Shown: positions 26,879 to 36,443, counted from the first letter of the stretch. The stretch: DNA of 64,000 nucleotides from Hwanghaeella grinnelliae (GCF_004005845.1 NZ_SADE01000001.1:744001-808000), one strand, 5' to 3'. Numbers and translations are program-made. The notes: generated by a model from the sequence alone, not told the origin.

Positions 26879-27517
26879 ATGAAAGTTCGACGACTCCAAG
26901 ATCCGGGGGTTCGGCTTTCCCTTCGCGGAAGCGTATGGGGAAAAGGACCGACTCGGAGAATTTTGGCGGTTCTTGCCTTTCTGGCAATGACATTCATTGC
27001 GGGCCTGCCCGGCACTTCGGCGCGCGCTGACCAGAAAGATCCCCTGCTCGATCTGCTGTTCGAACAGTTGCAAAAGGCCCAGAGCTTTGAAATCGCGCAG
27101 GTCGTGTCCAACCGGATTTGGACAATCTGGCAGACCAACGACAAGGACAGCATCAATATCCTGATGCGCCAGGGCGTTCGGGCCATGCAAACGGGCGATT
27201 TCGCCACCGCCTATGACCATTTCTCGACCATGACCGATCTTGAGCCGGAATTCGCGGAAGCCTGGAACAAGCGTGCCACGGTGCTGTACCTGATCGGCGA
27301 TCTGGATGCGTCGATCGAGGATGTGAAACGCACTCTGGCGCTGGAACCGCGCCATTTCGGGGCGCTGACCGGGCTAGGGATGATCAACGATGCGCTGGAG
27401 GATGAGGAAGCGGCCCTGCAAGCCTATGAGGCCGCGCTGGACCTAAACCCCTATCTGGCGGACGCAAGAGCCCGGGTGGAACAATTGCGCAAGTCATTGG
27501 AAGGCCGGCGTATCTAA
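26879..27517 (+). CDS. Exported TPR-repeat protein
   Basis: A 212-residue protein with a long signal peptide (basic start, then ILAVLAFLAMTFIAGLPGTSARA) and three or so tetratricopeptide repeats from about residue 95: GVRAMQTGDFATAYDHFSTM, EAWNKRATVLYLIGDLDAS and ALTGLGMINDALEDEEAAL with DLNPY at the end. TPR proteins are protein-binding scaffolds; this one acts in the periplasm. No enzyme part is present. The ribosome site before ATG 26879 is weak. It is divergent from the DUF2817-like gene and is followed by the pyruvate kinase gene in the opposite direction. Confidence 0.8.
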   Translation: MKVRRLQDPGVRLSLRGSVWGKGPTRRILAVLAFLAMTFIAGLPGTSARADQKDPLLDLLFEQLQKAQSFEIAQVVSNRIWTIWQTNDKDSINILMRQGVRAMQTGDFATAYDHFSTMTDLEPEFAEAWNKRATVLYLIGDLDASIEDVKRTLALEPRHFGALTGLGMINDALEDEEAALQAYEAALDLNPYLADARARVEQLRKSLEGRRI

Positions 27518-27548
27518 TGAACTTCACGGCCCGGCCCAATCCTACCCG

Positions 27549-27593
27549 ATCTAATTCTGGCCCATCTAATTCTGGCCCATCTAATCCTGAACA
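27549..27593. repeat. Short tandem repeat at the 3' end of pyk
   Basis: ATCTAATTCTGGCCC occurs twice back to back (27549-27563, 27564-27578) and a third, diverged copy (27579-27593) spans the pyruvate kinase stop codon. On the minus strand each unit repeats the TAG stop, so the array looks like slippage just after the gene end. Confidence 0.75.
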
Positions 27594-29005
27594 CCGACGC
27601 GCGCGATGCGCAGCAGGTTCGTCTTGCCCGGCGTGCCGAAGGGGACGCCTGCGGTGATGATAACCCGGTCGCCGGGATCGGCGAACCCGTCGATCCGTGC
27701 CTGATGGGTCGCGATATCGACCATGTCGTCCAGACTATGCGCGTCCGGTGTCCGGCAGGCATGCACGCCCCAGACGATACATTGCCGCCGTGCCGTGCTC
27801 TCCCGTGGGGTCAGGCAGATGATCGGTTGCCGCGGGCGTTCACGCGCCATCCGAAAACTGGTCGAGCCTGACGTCGTATAGGTGACGATGGCAGCCGGAT
27901 CGATTGTGTCGGCGGCGATCCGCACCGCCGCGCTGATCGCGTCCGGCGTGGTGTCTTCCGGCGGATGACGCTGGTTCGTCAGGCCGGTCCAGAACAGATC
28001 CTCCTTCTGCACGCGCTCGATGATCCGGTTCATCATTTTCACGGATTCAAGCGGATAGTCGCCGGCAGCCGTTTCGCCAGACAGCATCACCGCATCCGCG
28101 CCTTCATAGACGGCGGTGGCGACATCGGAGGCTTCGGCGCGGGTCGGCACCGGACGTTCCATCATGGAATCCAACATCTGGGTGGCGACCACGACCGGTT
28201 TTCCCGCCGCGCGGCAGGCAGTGATGATGCGGCGCTGCTGCACCGGAACGTCTTCGGCAGGCATTTCCACGCCCAAATCGCCGCGGGCGACCATCACCGC
28301 GTCGGTCAATTCGACGATTTCCTCCAGCCGTTGAACGGCCGAGGGTTTTTCGAGCTTGGCGAGGATGCCCGCGCGGCCCTTTACCAGATCGCGCGCCTCG
28401 ACGATGTCTTCAGGGCGCTGCACAAAGGAAAGCGCGCACCAGTCGACCCCAAGGCTGAGACCGAATTCCATATCCTTGCGATCTTTTTCCGTCAGGGCCG
28501 ACAGCGGCAGGACGACGCCGGGCACGTTGACGCCCTTGCGTTCCGACAGGGGGCCGCCGACGACGACTTCGGTATCCGCATGGTCCGGCCCGCATGATTT
28601 GACGCGCAGGCAGACCCGTCCGTCATCCAGCAGCAGATCGGTGCCGGGTTCCAACGCGGCGAAAATCTCGGGATGGGGCAGGGGCGCGCGGCTTTCATCG
28701 CCCAATGTCTTGTCCAGGTCCAGGCGGAAGGCGGCGCCTTCCTTCAAGTCGATCGGGCCGTTGGCGAACTTGCCCACCCGCAGTTTCGGCCCTTGCAGAT
28801 CCATCATGATGCCGATGGGGCGGCCGGTGCGCTTTTCCACATTGCGGATCGCATCGTGGCGGGCCCGGTGTTCCTCCGGCTCCCCATGCGAGAAGTTCAT
28901 GCGGAAGACATCGACACCGGCCATGAACAGGGATTCGATCTGTTCTTCCGTGCTGCTCGCCGGTCCCAGCGTAGCGACGATCTTAGTACGGTGATTGCGC
29001 TTCAT
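27581..29005 (-). CDS. pyk: Pyruvate kinase
   Basis: A 474-residue protein matching pyruvate kinase along its whole length: RTKIVATLGPASS at the start, MNFSHG, the catalytic lysine in LAKLEKP, MVARGDLGVEMP, VATQMLDSMMERPVPTRAE and SGETAAGDYP, then the C-terminal regulatory domain with TTSGSTSFRMARERP. It converts phosphoenolpyruvate and ADP to pyruvate and ATP in lower glycolysis. GAGAGGCAG precedes ATG 29005. It appears to be a single-gene unit between the TPR gene and ubiX. Confidence 0.95.
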   Translation of the reverse strand: MKRNHRTKIVATLGPASSTEEQIESLFMAGVDVFRMNFSHGEPEEHRARHDAIRNVEKRTGRPIGIMMDLQGPKLRVGKFANGPIDLKEGAAFRLDLDKTLGDESRAPLPHPEIFAALEPGTDLLLDDGRVCLRVKSCGPDHADTEVVVGGPLSERKGVNVPGVVLPLSALTEKDRKDMEFGLSLGVDWCALSFVQRPEDIVEARDLVKGRAGILAKLEKPSAVQRLEEIVELTDAVMVARGDLGVEMPAEDVPVQQRRIITACRAAGKPVVVATQMLDSMMERPVPTRAEASDVATAVYEGADAVMLSGETAAGDYPLESVKMMNRIIERVQKEDLFWTGLTNQRHPPEDTTPDAISAAVRIAADTIDPAAIVTYTTSGSTSFRMARERPRQPIICLTPRESTARRQCIVWGVHACRTPDAHSLDDMVDIATHQARIDGFADPGDRVIITAGVPFGTPGKTNLLRIARVGVQD

Positions 29006-29182
29006 GTCTGCCTCTCATGGTGACTTTGCCCGCGCTGTCCGCTTCGGTTTCCGCCGGTTGGTTTTCCCGGGGGATGTGCGCCGCGCGTTTTGAATATCTT
29101 TGGAATACAGATGTACCGTGCTTTGGGGGCGGAATGGAACCTGTCAGATCATTTGATCTTCCGGGAAATGACCGCGGCCCCC

Positions 29183-29761
29183 TCAGACGCCCGTATCCCG
29201 CCAGCGGGTGACCCGGCCCGTCTCCAGCCCGAACAGGTCTAAAACCCGGCCGACCGAATGCTCGACAAGGTCGTCGATGCTTTCCGGCTTGGTGTAGAAG
29301 CCCGGCACCGGGGGGGCGATGATACCGCCCATCTCGCTTACGGTCAGCATATTGCGCAGGTGAACATTGGTCAGCGGCGTCTCTCGAACCATCAATACCA
29401 GGCGTCGGCGCTCCTTCAAAACCACGTCGGCGGCCCGCGTCAGCAGGCTCGATGTGACGCCGGTGGCGATCTCCGCCAGGGACTTCATCGAACAGGGGGC
29501 GACGATCATGCCGTCGGTTTTGAAACTGCCGCTGGAACAGGCGGCGCCGACATCCCCGATCGGGTAGGATTTGTCGGCCATCGCGCGCAGATCCTTGGCG
29601 GTAAACTCGGTTTCGTAGGCCAGGGTCATCTCTGCGGCCTTGGAGATGATCAGATGCGATTCGACACCCAATTCACGCAAGGATTCCAATATCTTGATGC
29701 CATATACCGCACCTGATGCGCCGCTAAGGCCGACGATAATTCTTTTTCTATTTTCCGACAT
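29183..29761 (-). CDS. ubiX: UbiX-family flavin prenyltransferase
   Basis: A 192-residue flavoprotein of the UbiX/Pad1 family. RIIVGLSGASGAVYGIKIL is the flavin-binding start; APCSMKSLAEIATGVTSSLLTRAADVVLKERR and MVRETPLTNVHLRNML are signature segments. It attaches a dimethylallyl group to FMN, making the prenylated flavin used by UbiD decarboxylases in ubiquinone synthesis. ATG 29761 begins right at the family N-terminus; the upstream in-frame extension to 30280 has no homology. No ubiD is in the window. Confidence 0.93.
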   Translation of the reverse strand: MSENRKRIIVGLSGASGAVYGIKILESLRELGVESHLIISKAAEMTLAYETEFTAKDLRAMADKSYPIGDVGAACSSGSFKTDGMIVAPCSMKSLAEIATGVTSSLLTRAADVVLKERRRLVLMVRETPLTNVHLRNMLTVSEMGGIIAPPVPGFYTKPESIDDLVEHSVGRVLDLFGLETGRVTRWRDTGV

Positions 29762-30252
29762 GATCCCTCGACTTCTATGCTCAATGCGATACCATATACA
29801 TACGGGCGGGGAAATCCGCCGTAACGGTGCCGGTGGTGAAATTTCTGGCACAAATCCCGGACGGTCCGGAAGTGGATACGAAATCCGCGAACAGGTGGAC
29901 CGGCGGGGTGCTGGATGTACCGGCAGCCGACTTACGGTCGTCTGACTGGCCGCTGTGTGACACGGCATTGTGCGACACGATGCTTTGTAACCGGACACTG
30001 CGCAACGCAGCAGGATTGCCCCGCTTGAGAACGGACCGGACACACGGTCTGCAGTGACTTCTGCACGGGGGCGATCCCCTGGCTGTGCCCAGAGCAGCCC
30101 GACGGCATCCGCCGGAAGGCGAAGGGGGCACCCGGCGCGGCACGGAAACGAGACTCCAACCCGACCGCGCCGCCTATAGGGCCGGTTTTTCGCCCTCGGA
30201 CATGTGGGTCCGACCCGTTTCGCCAACCAACGGGAAGCGAAGGAGCATACCC
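29762..30252. other. 490-base stretch without a recognisable gene
   Basis: This divergent region between ubiX and the small DUF465 gene is open in several frames but none has a start with a ribosome site or a protein-like composition. It presumably contains both promoters. No repeat or structured RNA was recognised. Confidence 0.5.
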
Positions 30253-30417
30253 ATGAGCCTGGAAGCGCACATCGAAGCATTGAAAGAGAAGCACTCAGTC
30301 CTCGAAACGAAGCTGGAGCAGGAAAATAACCGACCGATGCCCGATGACGCTCTCGTCCATACCCTTAAACGAGAGAAGCTCCATGTTAAGGATGAAATAG
30401 AGCGGCTTAGACACTAA
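30253..30417 (+). CDS. DUF465 (YdcH-like) small helical protein
   Basis: Fifty-four residues forming two helices: MSLEAHIEALKEKHSVLE and an EN-PMPDDALVHTLKREKLHVKDEIERL second half, the standard layout of DUF465/YdcH proteins, which are common and often multicopy in alphaproteobacteria. AGGAG stands nine bases before ATG 30253. A hairpin with a T-run follows the stop, so it is a single-gene unit. The function of the family is unknown. Confidence 0.85.
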   Translation: MSLEAHIEALKEKHSVLETKLEQENNRPMPDDALVHTLKREKLHVKDEIERLRH

Positions 30418-30440
30418 CCGCGGATTTCTCAGCTATTCCG

Positions 30441-30488
30441 AAGGGCGCGCCCAACCCCCTGTACCAGGGAAAGGGCAGCGCCCTTTTT
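30441..30488 (+). terminator. Terminator of the DUF465 gene
   Basis: AAGGGCGC (30441-30448) pairs with GCGCCCTT (30478-30485); a second small hairpin, CCCTG-TAC-CAGGG, sits inside the loop, and TTTTT follows the stem. The inner AAGGGC/GCCCTT pairing at 30471-30485 gives an alternative fold. Confidence 0.75.
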
Positions 30489-30699
30489 GTTTCCGCTGTT
30501 GCGCGACTTTCTTCCCGTTCTCTTAGGGCGGCGCTGCATTTTTTGGGCCGGGATTTGACGGTTTGTTAACCTACTTTCAGGCATAGAGGGGCCGAGCCGT
30601 GGTATTAGAGCGGTTCCATTTATCCCGGTACGCTGCGGCAGGATTTTGTCGCCGCGCGTATGATCGCAATCCGACTTCAAGAGTGACGGATCCAGACTT

Positions 30700-31986
30700 A
30701 TGGACACCGATTACAGCCAATTGATTCATATCGAGAGCCACGATGAATTGCGGCTCTATGAATTGATTCCCAACGTGGTTTGGATCTTCGATCTGGACAA
30801 GCACGGCTGGTGGTGGGGCAACAAGCCGGCGCTCGATTTCTGGAGCCTGGAAAAGCTGGAGCAGCTGATCAACAAGGATCTGTCAGGCGACACCCAGGGC
30901 GCGCGCCACCGGATGAAACAGACCTTCGACCTGGCGGTTCGACAGGGGCTGACCATCGACCCCTGGACAACCTATCCGCAGGGAAAGCCGAAGACGTTGA
31001 TGATGATGCACCGGGCCGTCACTGTCGGGCCGGACCGGCATCGCGCGATCATCGCCTATATCAACGAAGAGGTGAATTTGGGCGAAACGCCGGAAAACCT
31101 GCTGTTGGTGGAAGCGGCGCGCTATACGCGCGTGCTGGTGACCTGCTTCACGATGGATGGCGAGGTCGTTATCGAAAACCCCGCCGCGACGGAAGCCTAT
31201 AGACAGGTGCCGACCGGTCTGGACCTGAACGGGATCACCCCTTTCGCCGCGCGGTTCGACGATATGGTGGAAGGGGAGGCGTGCCTTGACCTTGCCAAGG
31301 CGCAGAAGGGCGGGCGCTGGACCCACCGGATGCGGACCGGGGCGGGCCTGCGCGACCACACCCTGGACATTCGTGAGACCCGGCATCCGTTGACCGGCGA
31401 TTTCCTGCTTCTGGTCGCCGAATACGACGTTACCGATCTGCTGGCGGCCTTGAAGTCAGAGGAGCAGTTGAAGGAGGAAATGCGGGCGATCGCCTTCTAC
31501 GACACGCTGACCGGTCTTCCCAGCCTGCACTTGTTCCAGGATATCAGCGCCAGCCTTATGAACCTGGCGGCCCGTTCCGACGAGGAATTGGCCGTCATGT
31601 TCATCGACCTGGACGGGTTCAAGGGGGTGAACGACACCCACGGGCATGACGCCGGCGACCAGGTGCTGCGGGAAACCGCCCGGCGCCTGGAAGGCGTGCT
31701 GCGGGGATCCGACGTCGTGGCGCGGATCGGCGGCGACGAGTTCGTCCTGCTGCAAACCGGCGTGACCTCGGAAGCGGATATCGAAACCCTGGCGCGCAAG
31801 CTGATCGACGCCCTGTCGCGGCCTATTGCGCTGCAGAACGGCGCCGAGGCTTCGGTCAGCGCCAGCATCGGCATCGCGCTTTATCCCCGCCATGGCGAGG
31901 ATATGGAGAGCTTGCTGCAGGCCGCGGACAAATCGATGTACAGCGTCAAGAAAGCCGGCAAGAACGATTTCGAACTGGCCGCCTAG
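30700..31986 (+). CDS. PAS-GGDEF diguanylate cyclase
   Basis: A 428-residue cytoplasmic protein. Residues ~20-120 and ~135-245 are two PAS-like sensor domains (PNVVWIFDLDKHGWWWGN, then TCFTMDGEVVIENPAA), and residues ~265-425 a GGDEF domain with intact active site ARIGGDEFVLL. RGSD five residues before GGDEF is the product-inhibition I-site. It makes cyclic di-GMP from two GTP. The PAS pair may bind a small ligand. It is monocistronic as far as can be seen, with a 214-base region before it that contains only the preceding terminator. Confidence 0.9.
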   Translation: MDTDYSQLIHIESHDELRLYELIPNVVWIFDLDKHGWWWGNKPALDFWSLEKLEQLINKDLSGDTQGARHRMKQTFDLAVRQGLTIDPWTTYPQGKPKTLMMMHRAVTVGPDRHRAIIAYINEEVNLGETPENLLLVEAARYTRVLVTCFTMDGEVVIENPAATEAYRQVPTGLDLNGITPFAARFDDMVEGEACLDLAKAQKGGRWTHRMRTGAGLRDHTLDIRETRHPLTGDFLLLVAEYDVTDLLAALKSEEQLKEEMRAIAFYDTLTGLPSLHLFQDISASLMNLAARSDEELAVMFIDLDGFKGVNDTHGHDAGDQVLRETARRLEGVLRGSDVVARIGGDEFVLLQTGVTSEADIETLARKLIDALSRPIALQNGAEASVSASIGIALYPRHGEDMESLLQAADKSMYSVKKAGKNDFELAA

Positions 31987-32239
31987 GCGCATCTGGGGCC
32001 GCCCCCCCCAGAGGCGGAGTAGTTGGTCCGGATCATTTGGTTTGGCCGGTTTGTTCGTATTGATGACCGGCAAGACAGTTTATCGTGATCCGCCGCGCGG
32101 CCAGTTGCCGCCCATGCCCGCCGGGATATATACCGACAGTGTGCAATGCAGCATCCGGCCGGGGCCGGTGGCGGCATCGCAATCCCGATACACTGCGGCG
32201 GTCCCGTCCGGCGCGCGCCATTCAAGGAAGCCCATCCCC

Positions 32240-33187
32240 ATGCGGTCTGACGCAACCACGAAGCCGGTCGGCGGGTTATCGCCGCACGAAGACCGCCTCA
32301 GCCCGCTCGGCATTGTGCTGGGTTGCAGCGCGGCCCTGTTCTGGGGCGGCTATCTGGCGATGTCGCGCGCGGGCGTTTCCCTGGGGCTCGACGGCTACGA
32401 CGTCGCCTTCATCCGTTTCGCGGTTTGCGGCGCGCTGATGCTGCCCTGGCTGCTGTTCAACAAACCCCTATCCCTTGGCGGTGTGGGGTGGGGACGGGGC
32501 ATTGCCTTGGCGATGTCGGCCGGGCCGGTCTTCGTGCTGCTCACCGTCGCCGGTTATTTCTTTGCGCCGCTGGCCCATGGCGCGGTGATCCAGCCTTCGA
32601 CCTCGATGGTCGCGACGGCGGCGCTTGCGGTGTTGATGTTCGGGGAACGCGTCGGCCCCGCCCGCACGCTGGGCCTTGCCGTCGTCGTGGTCGGGCTGGC
32701 GGTTGTTTCGGGGCAGGGATTGTTCCAGGCCTCGCTGGAAACGCCGATCGGGGATGCCATGTTCGCCGCCGCCGGTCTGCTCTGGGCGTTTTTCACCGTG
32801 CTCGGCAAGCGCTGGGGCGTCAGCCCGGTCGCCGCGACCGCCGCCGTTTCGGTCCTGTCCTGCGCGGTGATCGTGCCGGCCTATCTGGTGATTGTCGGTC
32901 TATCCAAATTCGCGGCCCTGCCGTGGGAATATCTGCTGGCCCAGGTCTTGGTCCAAGGTGCGCTGGCCGGTGTTGCGGCGATGCTCTGCTATACCCGCGC
33001 CGTGCAATTGCTGGGCGCCGGCCGCGCGGCGATCTTCCCGGCGCTGGTCCCGGTCACTGCCATCGTTGTCGGCATCCCGCTGACCGGGGAATTCCCGACG
33101 CCGCTGCAATTCGCCGGCCTTGCGGTGGTCACGCTGGGCATGCTGGTGGCGCTGGGCGTTGTGCGGATCCCGAAGCTGCGGGTTTGA
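32240..33187 (+). CDS. EamA/DMT superfamily transporter
   Basis: A 315-residue, ten-helix protein with two EamA repeats: LGIVLGCSAALFWGGYLAMS opens the first, DAMFAAAGLLWAFFTVLGKRWG the second. The family exports or imports metabolites such as amino acids; the substrate is unknown. ATG 32240 has AAGGAAG before it and starts at the family N-terminus, whereas the frame stays open back to 31826 inside the GGDEF gene. The 253 bases before it hold no other gene. Confidence 0.85.
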   Translation: MRSDATTKPVGGLSPHEDRLSPLGIVLGCSAALFWGGYLAMSRAGVSLGLDGYDVAFIRFAVCGALMLPWLLFNKPLSLGGVGWGRGIALAMSAGPVFVLLTVAGYFFAPLAHGAVIQPSTSMVATAALAVLMFGERVGPARTLGLAVVVVGLAVVSGQGLFQASLETPIGDAMFAAAGLLWAFFTVLGKRWGVSPVAATAAVSVLSCAVIVPAYLVIVGLSKFAALPWEYLLAQVLVQGALAGVAAMLCYTRAVQLLGAGRAAIFPALVPVTAIVVGIPLTGEFPTPLQFAGLAVVTLGMLVALGVVRIPKLRV

Positions 33188-33245
33188 CATCAGGGGCGGC
33201 CCGGCCAAATCCCGGGCGGTCCGTGCCCTCTTCCCCACCGTAGGG

Positions 33246-34358
33246 CTATTGCGCCGCGGCGACGCGAACCTCCCCGTGTGCCGGGTCGGTGCGGAGCGGC
33301 TGAAACACGACCTTGTTTCGGCCGCCGTTCTTCGCGCTGTATAGCGCTTGGTCCGCCCGTTCGATGACCGCGTCGATAGGCTCTTCCACATGACCGCCGG
33401 TCGCGACGCCGATGCTGACCGTGACCGCGGTGTCGGACCCTTCATGCATTTTGATGGTTCGGCAAATTTCGGTTCTGATTTTCTCCGCGAAATGCAGACC
33501 GCCCTCTTTTCCCGTCGCCGGGACGGCAAGGGCGAATTCCTCGCCGCCGACACGGCCCCAGACATCGACGGCCCGTTTTAAATTCTGAACCAGATCGCAC
33601 AGCGCGATGAGGACAGTGTCGCCGGCGGCATGGCCGAAGGTATCGTTGATCTGTTTAAAGTGATCGATATCGAGGCTGATGATGCAATATTCCGTGCCGG
33701 CCCGGAACGCGTTGCGGTGGACCGCCTCAGCGGCTTCCAGGAAGGCGCGCCGGTTCAGAATGCCGGTCAAGGGATCCGTGGTCGCCAATGTTTCCGCCTG
33801 TCGTCTCGCCTTGTCATAGGTCGCCTTGGTGACGGCGGTTATGGCCGTCAGGCCCAGGGCCAGAAGCAGATGTTCGAATATCCTGATCTGGGCTTGTCTT
33901 TGCGCCTCGAATTCCGTCAGCCCGACCATGACGGACATGGCTGCGAACATGGCGAATGCGCTGGCCAGGGTGAACGGCAATTGTTTGGGTGAGGATATCA
34001 ACGGCAGAAAACCGGTCATGACGATCATCGCGGGCAGGGCGATGCTGTTCCGCCACCCCGACAAATGGAAATCCAGCAACAGAAGGCCGGAATTGACGAT
34101 AAGGAAGGACCAAAGCGGCCATCGACTGCCGAGATGGCTGCGGTAATAGATGAACAACCCACCGAGATGCGTCATGGCGGCAAGGGCGATCAGCGTCGGG
34201 ATAAGGAAAAAGCCGCTGACCAGCGCCAGGCAGACGATCAAGGCACAAAGGACGGTGCCGGCCGACAGGACATAGCAAAGAAGCCGCTGATCCAATGCGC
34301 CCGACTGGGGCGCGATGGCATCGGTCGCCTGTCTTTGCAGATCCTGAATGGTGCCCAT
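33246..34358 (-). CDS. Membrane-bound GGDEF diguanylate cyclase
   Basis: About 370 residues: five or six membrane helices in residues ~25-175 (for example LLCYVLSAGTVLCALIVCLALV), then a GGDEF domain with active site GRVGGEEFALAVP and an I-site RAVD five residues before it. It synthesises cyclic di-GMP at the inner membrane, probably in answer to a signal sensed by the helices. ATG 34358 is used; TTG 34412 is an in-frame alternative and neither has a strong ribosome site. A CTAA-N7-CTAA element lies at 34470-34484 upstream. Confidence 0.87.
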   Translation of the reverse strand: MGTIQDLQRQATDAIAPQSGALDQRLLCYVLSAGTVLCALIVCLALVSGFFLIPTLIALAAMTHLGGLFIYYRSHLGSRWPLWSFLIVNSGLLLLDFHLSGWRNSIALPAMIVMTGFLPLISSPKQLPFTLASAFAMFAAMSVMVGLTEFEAQRQAQIRIFEHLLLALGLTAITAVTKATYDKARRQAETLATTDPLTGILNRRAFLEAAEAVHRNAFRAGTEYCIISLDIDHFKQINDTFGHAAGDTVLIALCDLVQNLKRAVDVWGRVGGEEFALAVPATGKEGGLHFAEKIRTEICRTIKMHEGSDTAVTVSIGVATGGHVEEPIDAVIERADQALYSAKNGGRNKVVFQPLRTDPAHGEVRVAAAQ

Positions 34359-34660
34359 GCGGCTGTCTCTGATGTCCTTGGTTGCGGCTATCGCCGAACG
34401 GTCTTGGGACAACTTGGAACGCCCAGCGGCCCGCCGAACGCGGCAAGCCCGCAGGATAGGTCGAAAACCCTAACGACTTGCTAATATACAGGTGTGACCC
34501 TGCGTCCTGTTATCGCGGTGCATTGCATTCGCGGGTCGCCCGGCTTTTATCTCTGCGGGGCCACCGGGTGGACCGGCGGGCGCTTCTAAAGGACGCGAGA
34601 AGGCGGCCCGAAAAGTCAAAACGGCAAAATGCAAAACGGCAAAAGGCAAGGAAGGCGGCA

Positions 34661-35371
34661 ATGGAAACGGCAAAGGCATTGCAGGAACTCGGACCCGATA
34701 TCTGGATCGCGGAAGGGGATTGCGTTTCCTTCTATGGCTTTCCCTATCCGACACGCTCGGTGGTTGTCCGCCTCGGGAATGGCGACCTGTGGGTTTGGTC
34801 GCCCATCGCGCTCTCACCCGACCTCAAGCAAGCGGTGGACGCGCTCGGCTCCGTCCGCCATCTGGTCAGCCCGAACAAGATCCACCACCTCTACCTTCAG
34901 GACTGGGCGCGGGACTACCCCCAAGCCAAGATTTGGGGCCCGGCCTCGACCGCCGCGAAACGCTCAGACATCAGTTTCCAGCCGCCGCTGACGGACACGG
35001 CCCCGCCGGATTGGGCGGGTGAGATCGAGCAGATCCACGTCACCGGCTCCACCGCGATGGATGAGGTCGTGTTCTTCCACCGCCCCTCCCGCACCCTGAT
35101 CCTCGCCGACCTGTCGGAGAATTTCAGCAAGGCTTTCCTAAGAGCCGAATGGGGCCGATGGAAGGCGTGGGTTGCCGGCCTGTGGGGCATTGTCGAAGGC
35201 AAGGGCTATGCGCCGCTGGAATGGCGTCTTTCCTTCCTGAACCGAACCCCCCTCAAACGCGCCAAGGCCCGCATGCTGGACCTGAACCCGAAAGCCGTCA
35301 TCATGGCGCATGGGGAATGGCAACGCGACAACGGGCGGGACTATGTGCAACGAGCGTTTAGGTGGGTGTGA
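34661..35371 (+). CDS. DUF4336 domain protein (metallo-beta-lactamase-like)
   Basis: A 236-residue protein matching DUF4336: DIWIAEGDCVSFYGFPYPTRSVVVRL opens it, SPNKIHHLYLQDWARDYPQAKIWGP is the centre (the place of the metal-binding His block in metallo-beta-lactamases), and MAHGEWQRDNG ends it. Biochemical function is unknown. ATG 34661 follows AGGAAGG. The 15-base units just before it (AAAACGGCAAAATGC, AAAACGGCAAAAGGC) are a short direct repeat in the leader. Confidence 0.8.
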   Translation: METAKALQELGPDIWIAEGDCVSFYGFPYPTRSVVVRLGNGDLWVWSPIALSPDLKQAVDALGSVRHLVSPNKIHHLYLQDWARDYPQAKIWGPASTAAKRSDISFQPPLTDTAPPDWAGEIEQIHVTGSTAMDEVVFFHRPSRTLILADLSENFSKAFLRAEWGRWKAWVAGLWGIVEGKGYAPLEWRLSFLNRTPLKRAKARMLDLNPKAVIMAHGEWQRDNGRDYVQRAFRWV

Positions 35372-35434
35372 GGCCCGGTGTTGGCGACCCGTCTTAACGC
35401 CCAGATTTAGCGCCCGAATTTGAGGAGACTGACA

Positions 35435-35821
35435 ATGCAGTTCACGCGTTTGGGGCTCATCCTGCTCACGAAAAACTACGAAGCCTGCGTCGATTTCTAT
35501 ACGAAGACGCTGGGCCTGCCGGTGATGTATGAAAAGGACGAACCCGGCTCGACACTCACCTGCTGTGACTTCGGCGGCGCGTATCTGATGATCGAGGTCG
35601 GCGGACCGGAACCGCCACAGCCTGAAAACAAAAGCAAGACAATCGAACAGAACCCGACCAAACTTCGCTTCAATGTGGAGGACGTGGAAGCGACGGCGGC
35701 GGAACTCCGGCAAAAGGGCGTGGCGATCCAGGTCGAAACCTATCCCTGGGGCACCATCGCCGACTTCACCGATCCGGACGGCAACCTCTGCTCGCTCAGG
35801 GATGAGGGGAGTTTTCGCTGA
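35435..35821 (+). CDS. VOC superfamily protein
   Basis: A 128-residue glyoxalase/VOC-fold protein: FTRLGLILLTKNYEACVDFYTKTLGL, a central TLTCCDFGGAYLMIEVGG, LRFNVEDVEATAAEL, and the closing ADFTDPDGNLCSLRD. In the first strand the usual metal-ligand His is replaced, so activity is uncertain. GAGGAG precedes ATG 35435. A second, eroded copy of its last 27 codons lies at 37004-37077. Confidence 0.82.
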   Translation: MQFTRLGLILLTKNYEACVDFYTKTLGLPVMYEKDEPGSTLTCCDFGGAYLMIEVGGPEPPQPENKSKTIEQNPTKLRFNVEDVEATAAELRQKGVAIQVETYPWGTIADFTDPDGNLCSLRDEGSFR

Positions 35822-35852
35822 CGGCGTCCGTCCAAGTTTTAGGGGGGATACG

Positions 35853-36389
35853 ATGGCTGAAGAACAGTCGCTTCTGTCGGCGTTTTCGGGACTGCCTTCC
35901 CGGGCAGTCGGAAGAACCGCGGTGCTCAGGGCCGCCATAAATGTGCTGGCGACCGCACTTCTTGTCTTTGGGGGCGCAAGCGCCTCTTTTGCCCAGACCA
36001 AGCAGATAACAGGCACGTGGCACGCAAAGGCCATCGTAAACACAGGGGGGATTACGAGCGAAAACCATTGGATAAAAGTCGAGCCGCTGCTCGGGAAAAA
36101 CGTTCAAATAGAAGATGTGACGGTCCGGCTTCCATCCGGACTGACCTGTGCCTTGGGCGATCCAGTAGCGGAGGTCTGGAAAGACAATATGATGACCTTC
36201 GGGTCCGGCGGAGGAACTTGGGCCCAGTTGGGGCTGACGTCGCCGGACGACCGGAACTACGACGTCATTCGCCGGGAACTCGATTGCCCCGAACAGGGTT
36301 GGCCCCCACTTTCGATCGTCACTCAATCCCACAACGACATTGTATTATTGGGCAGTATCCGTGTCTTTGCCGTCCTTCAGAAAGAATGA
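35853..36389 (+). CDS. Small secreted protein, unrecognised
   Basis: A 178-residue protein with a long N-terminal region (about 25 residues) before a hydrophobic segment INVLATALLVFGGASASFAQ, a likely signal peptide with cleavage after FAQ. The mature part of about 130 residues is beta-rich with two cysteines (LTCALGD, ELDCPEQGW) that could form a disulfide. AGGGGGG precedes ATG 35853. I see no known family. It sits between the VOC gene and its eroded copy, together with a second secreted protein, so this pair may have come in together. Confidence 0.7.
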   Translation: MAEEQSLLSAFSGLPSRAVGRTAVLRAAINVLATALLVFGGASASFAQTKQITGTWHAKAIVNTGGITSENHWIKVEPLLGKNVQIEDVTVRLPSGLTCALGDPVAEVWKDNMMTFGSGGGTWAQLGLTSPDDRNYDVIRRELDCPEQGWPPLSIVTQSHNDIVLLGSIRVFAVLQKE

Positions 36390-36443
36390 GAGACGAACCG
36401 GGTGAACTGTCTCCGCGGTCTTACAAACAAGGGCTTTGAACAG

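Noticed and set aside
30253-30417. DUF465 gene as antitoxin or leader peptide
   Set aside because: The sequence matches the DUF465/YdcH pattern and it has its own ribosome site and terminator.
31826-32239. Upstream extension of the DMT transporter into the GGDEF gene
   Set aside because: The extension has no family match and ATG 32240 has a clear ribosome site.
34470-34484. CTAA-N7-CTAA before the membrane GGDEF gene as a CtrA box
   Set aside because: Two bases off consensus; too weak to list on its own.
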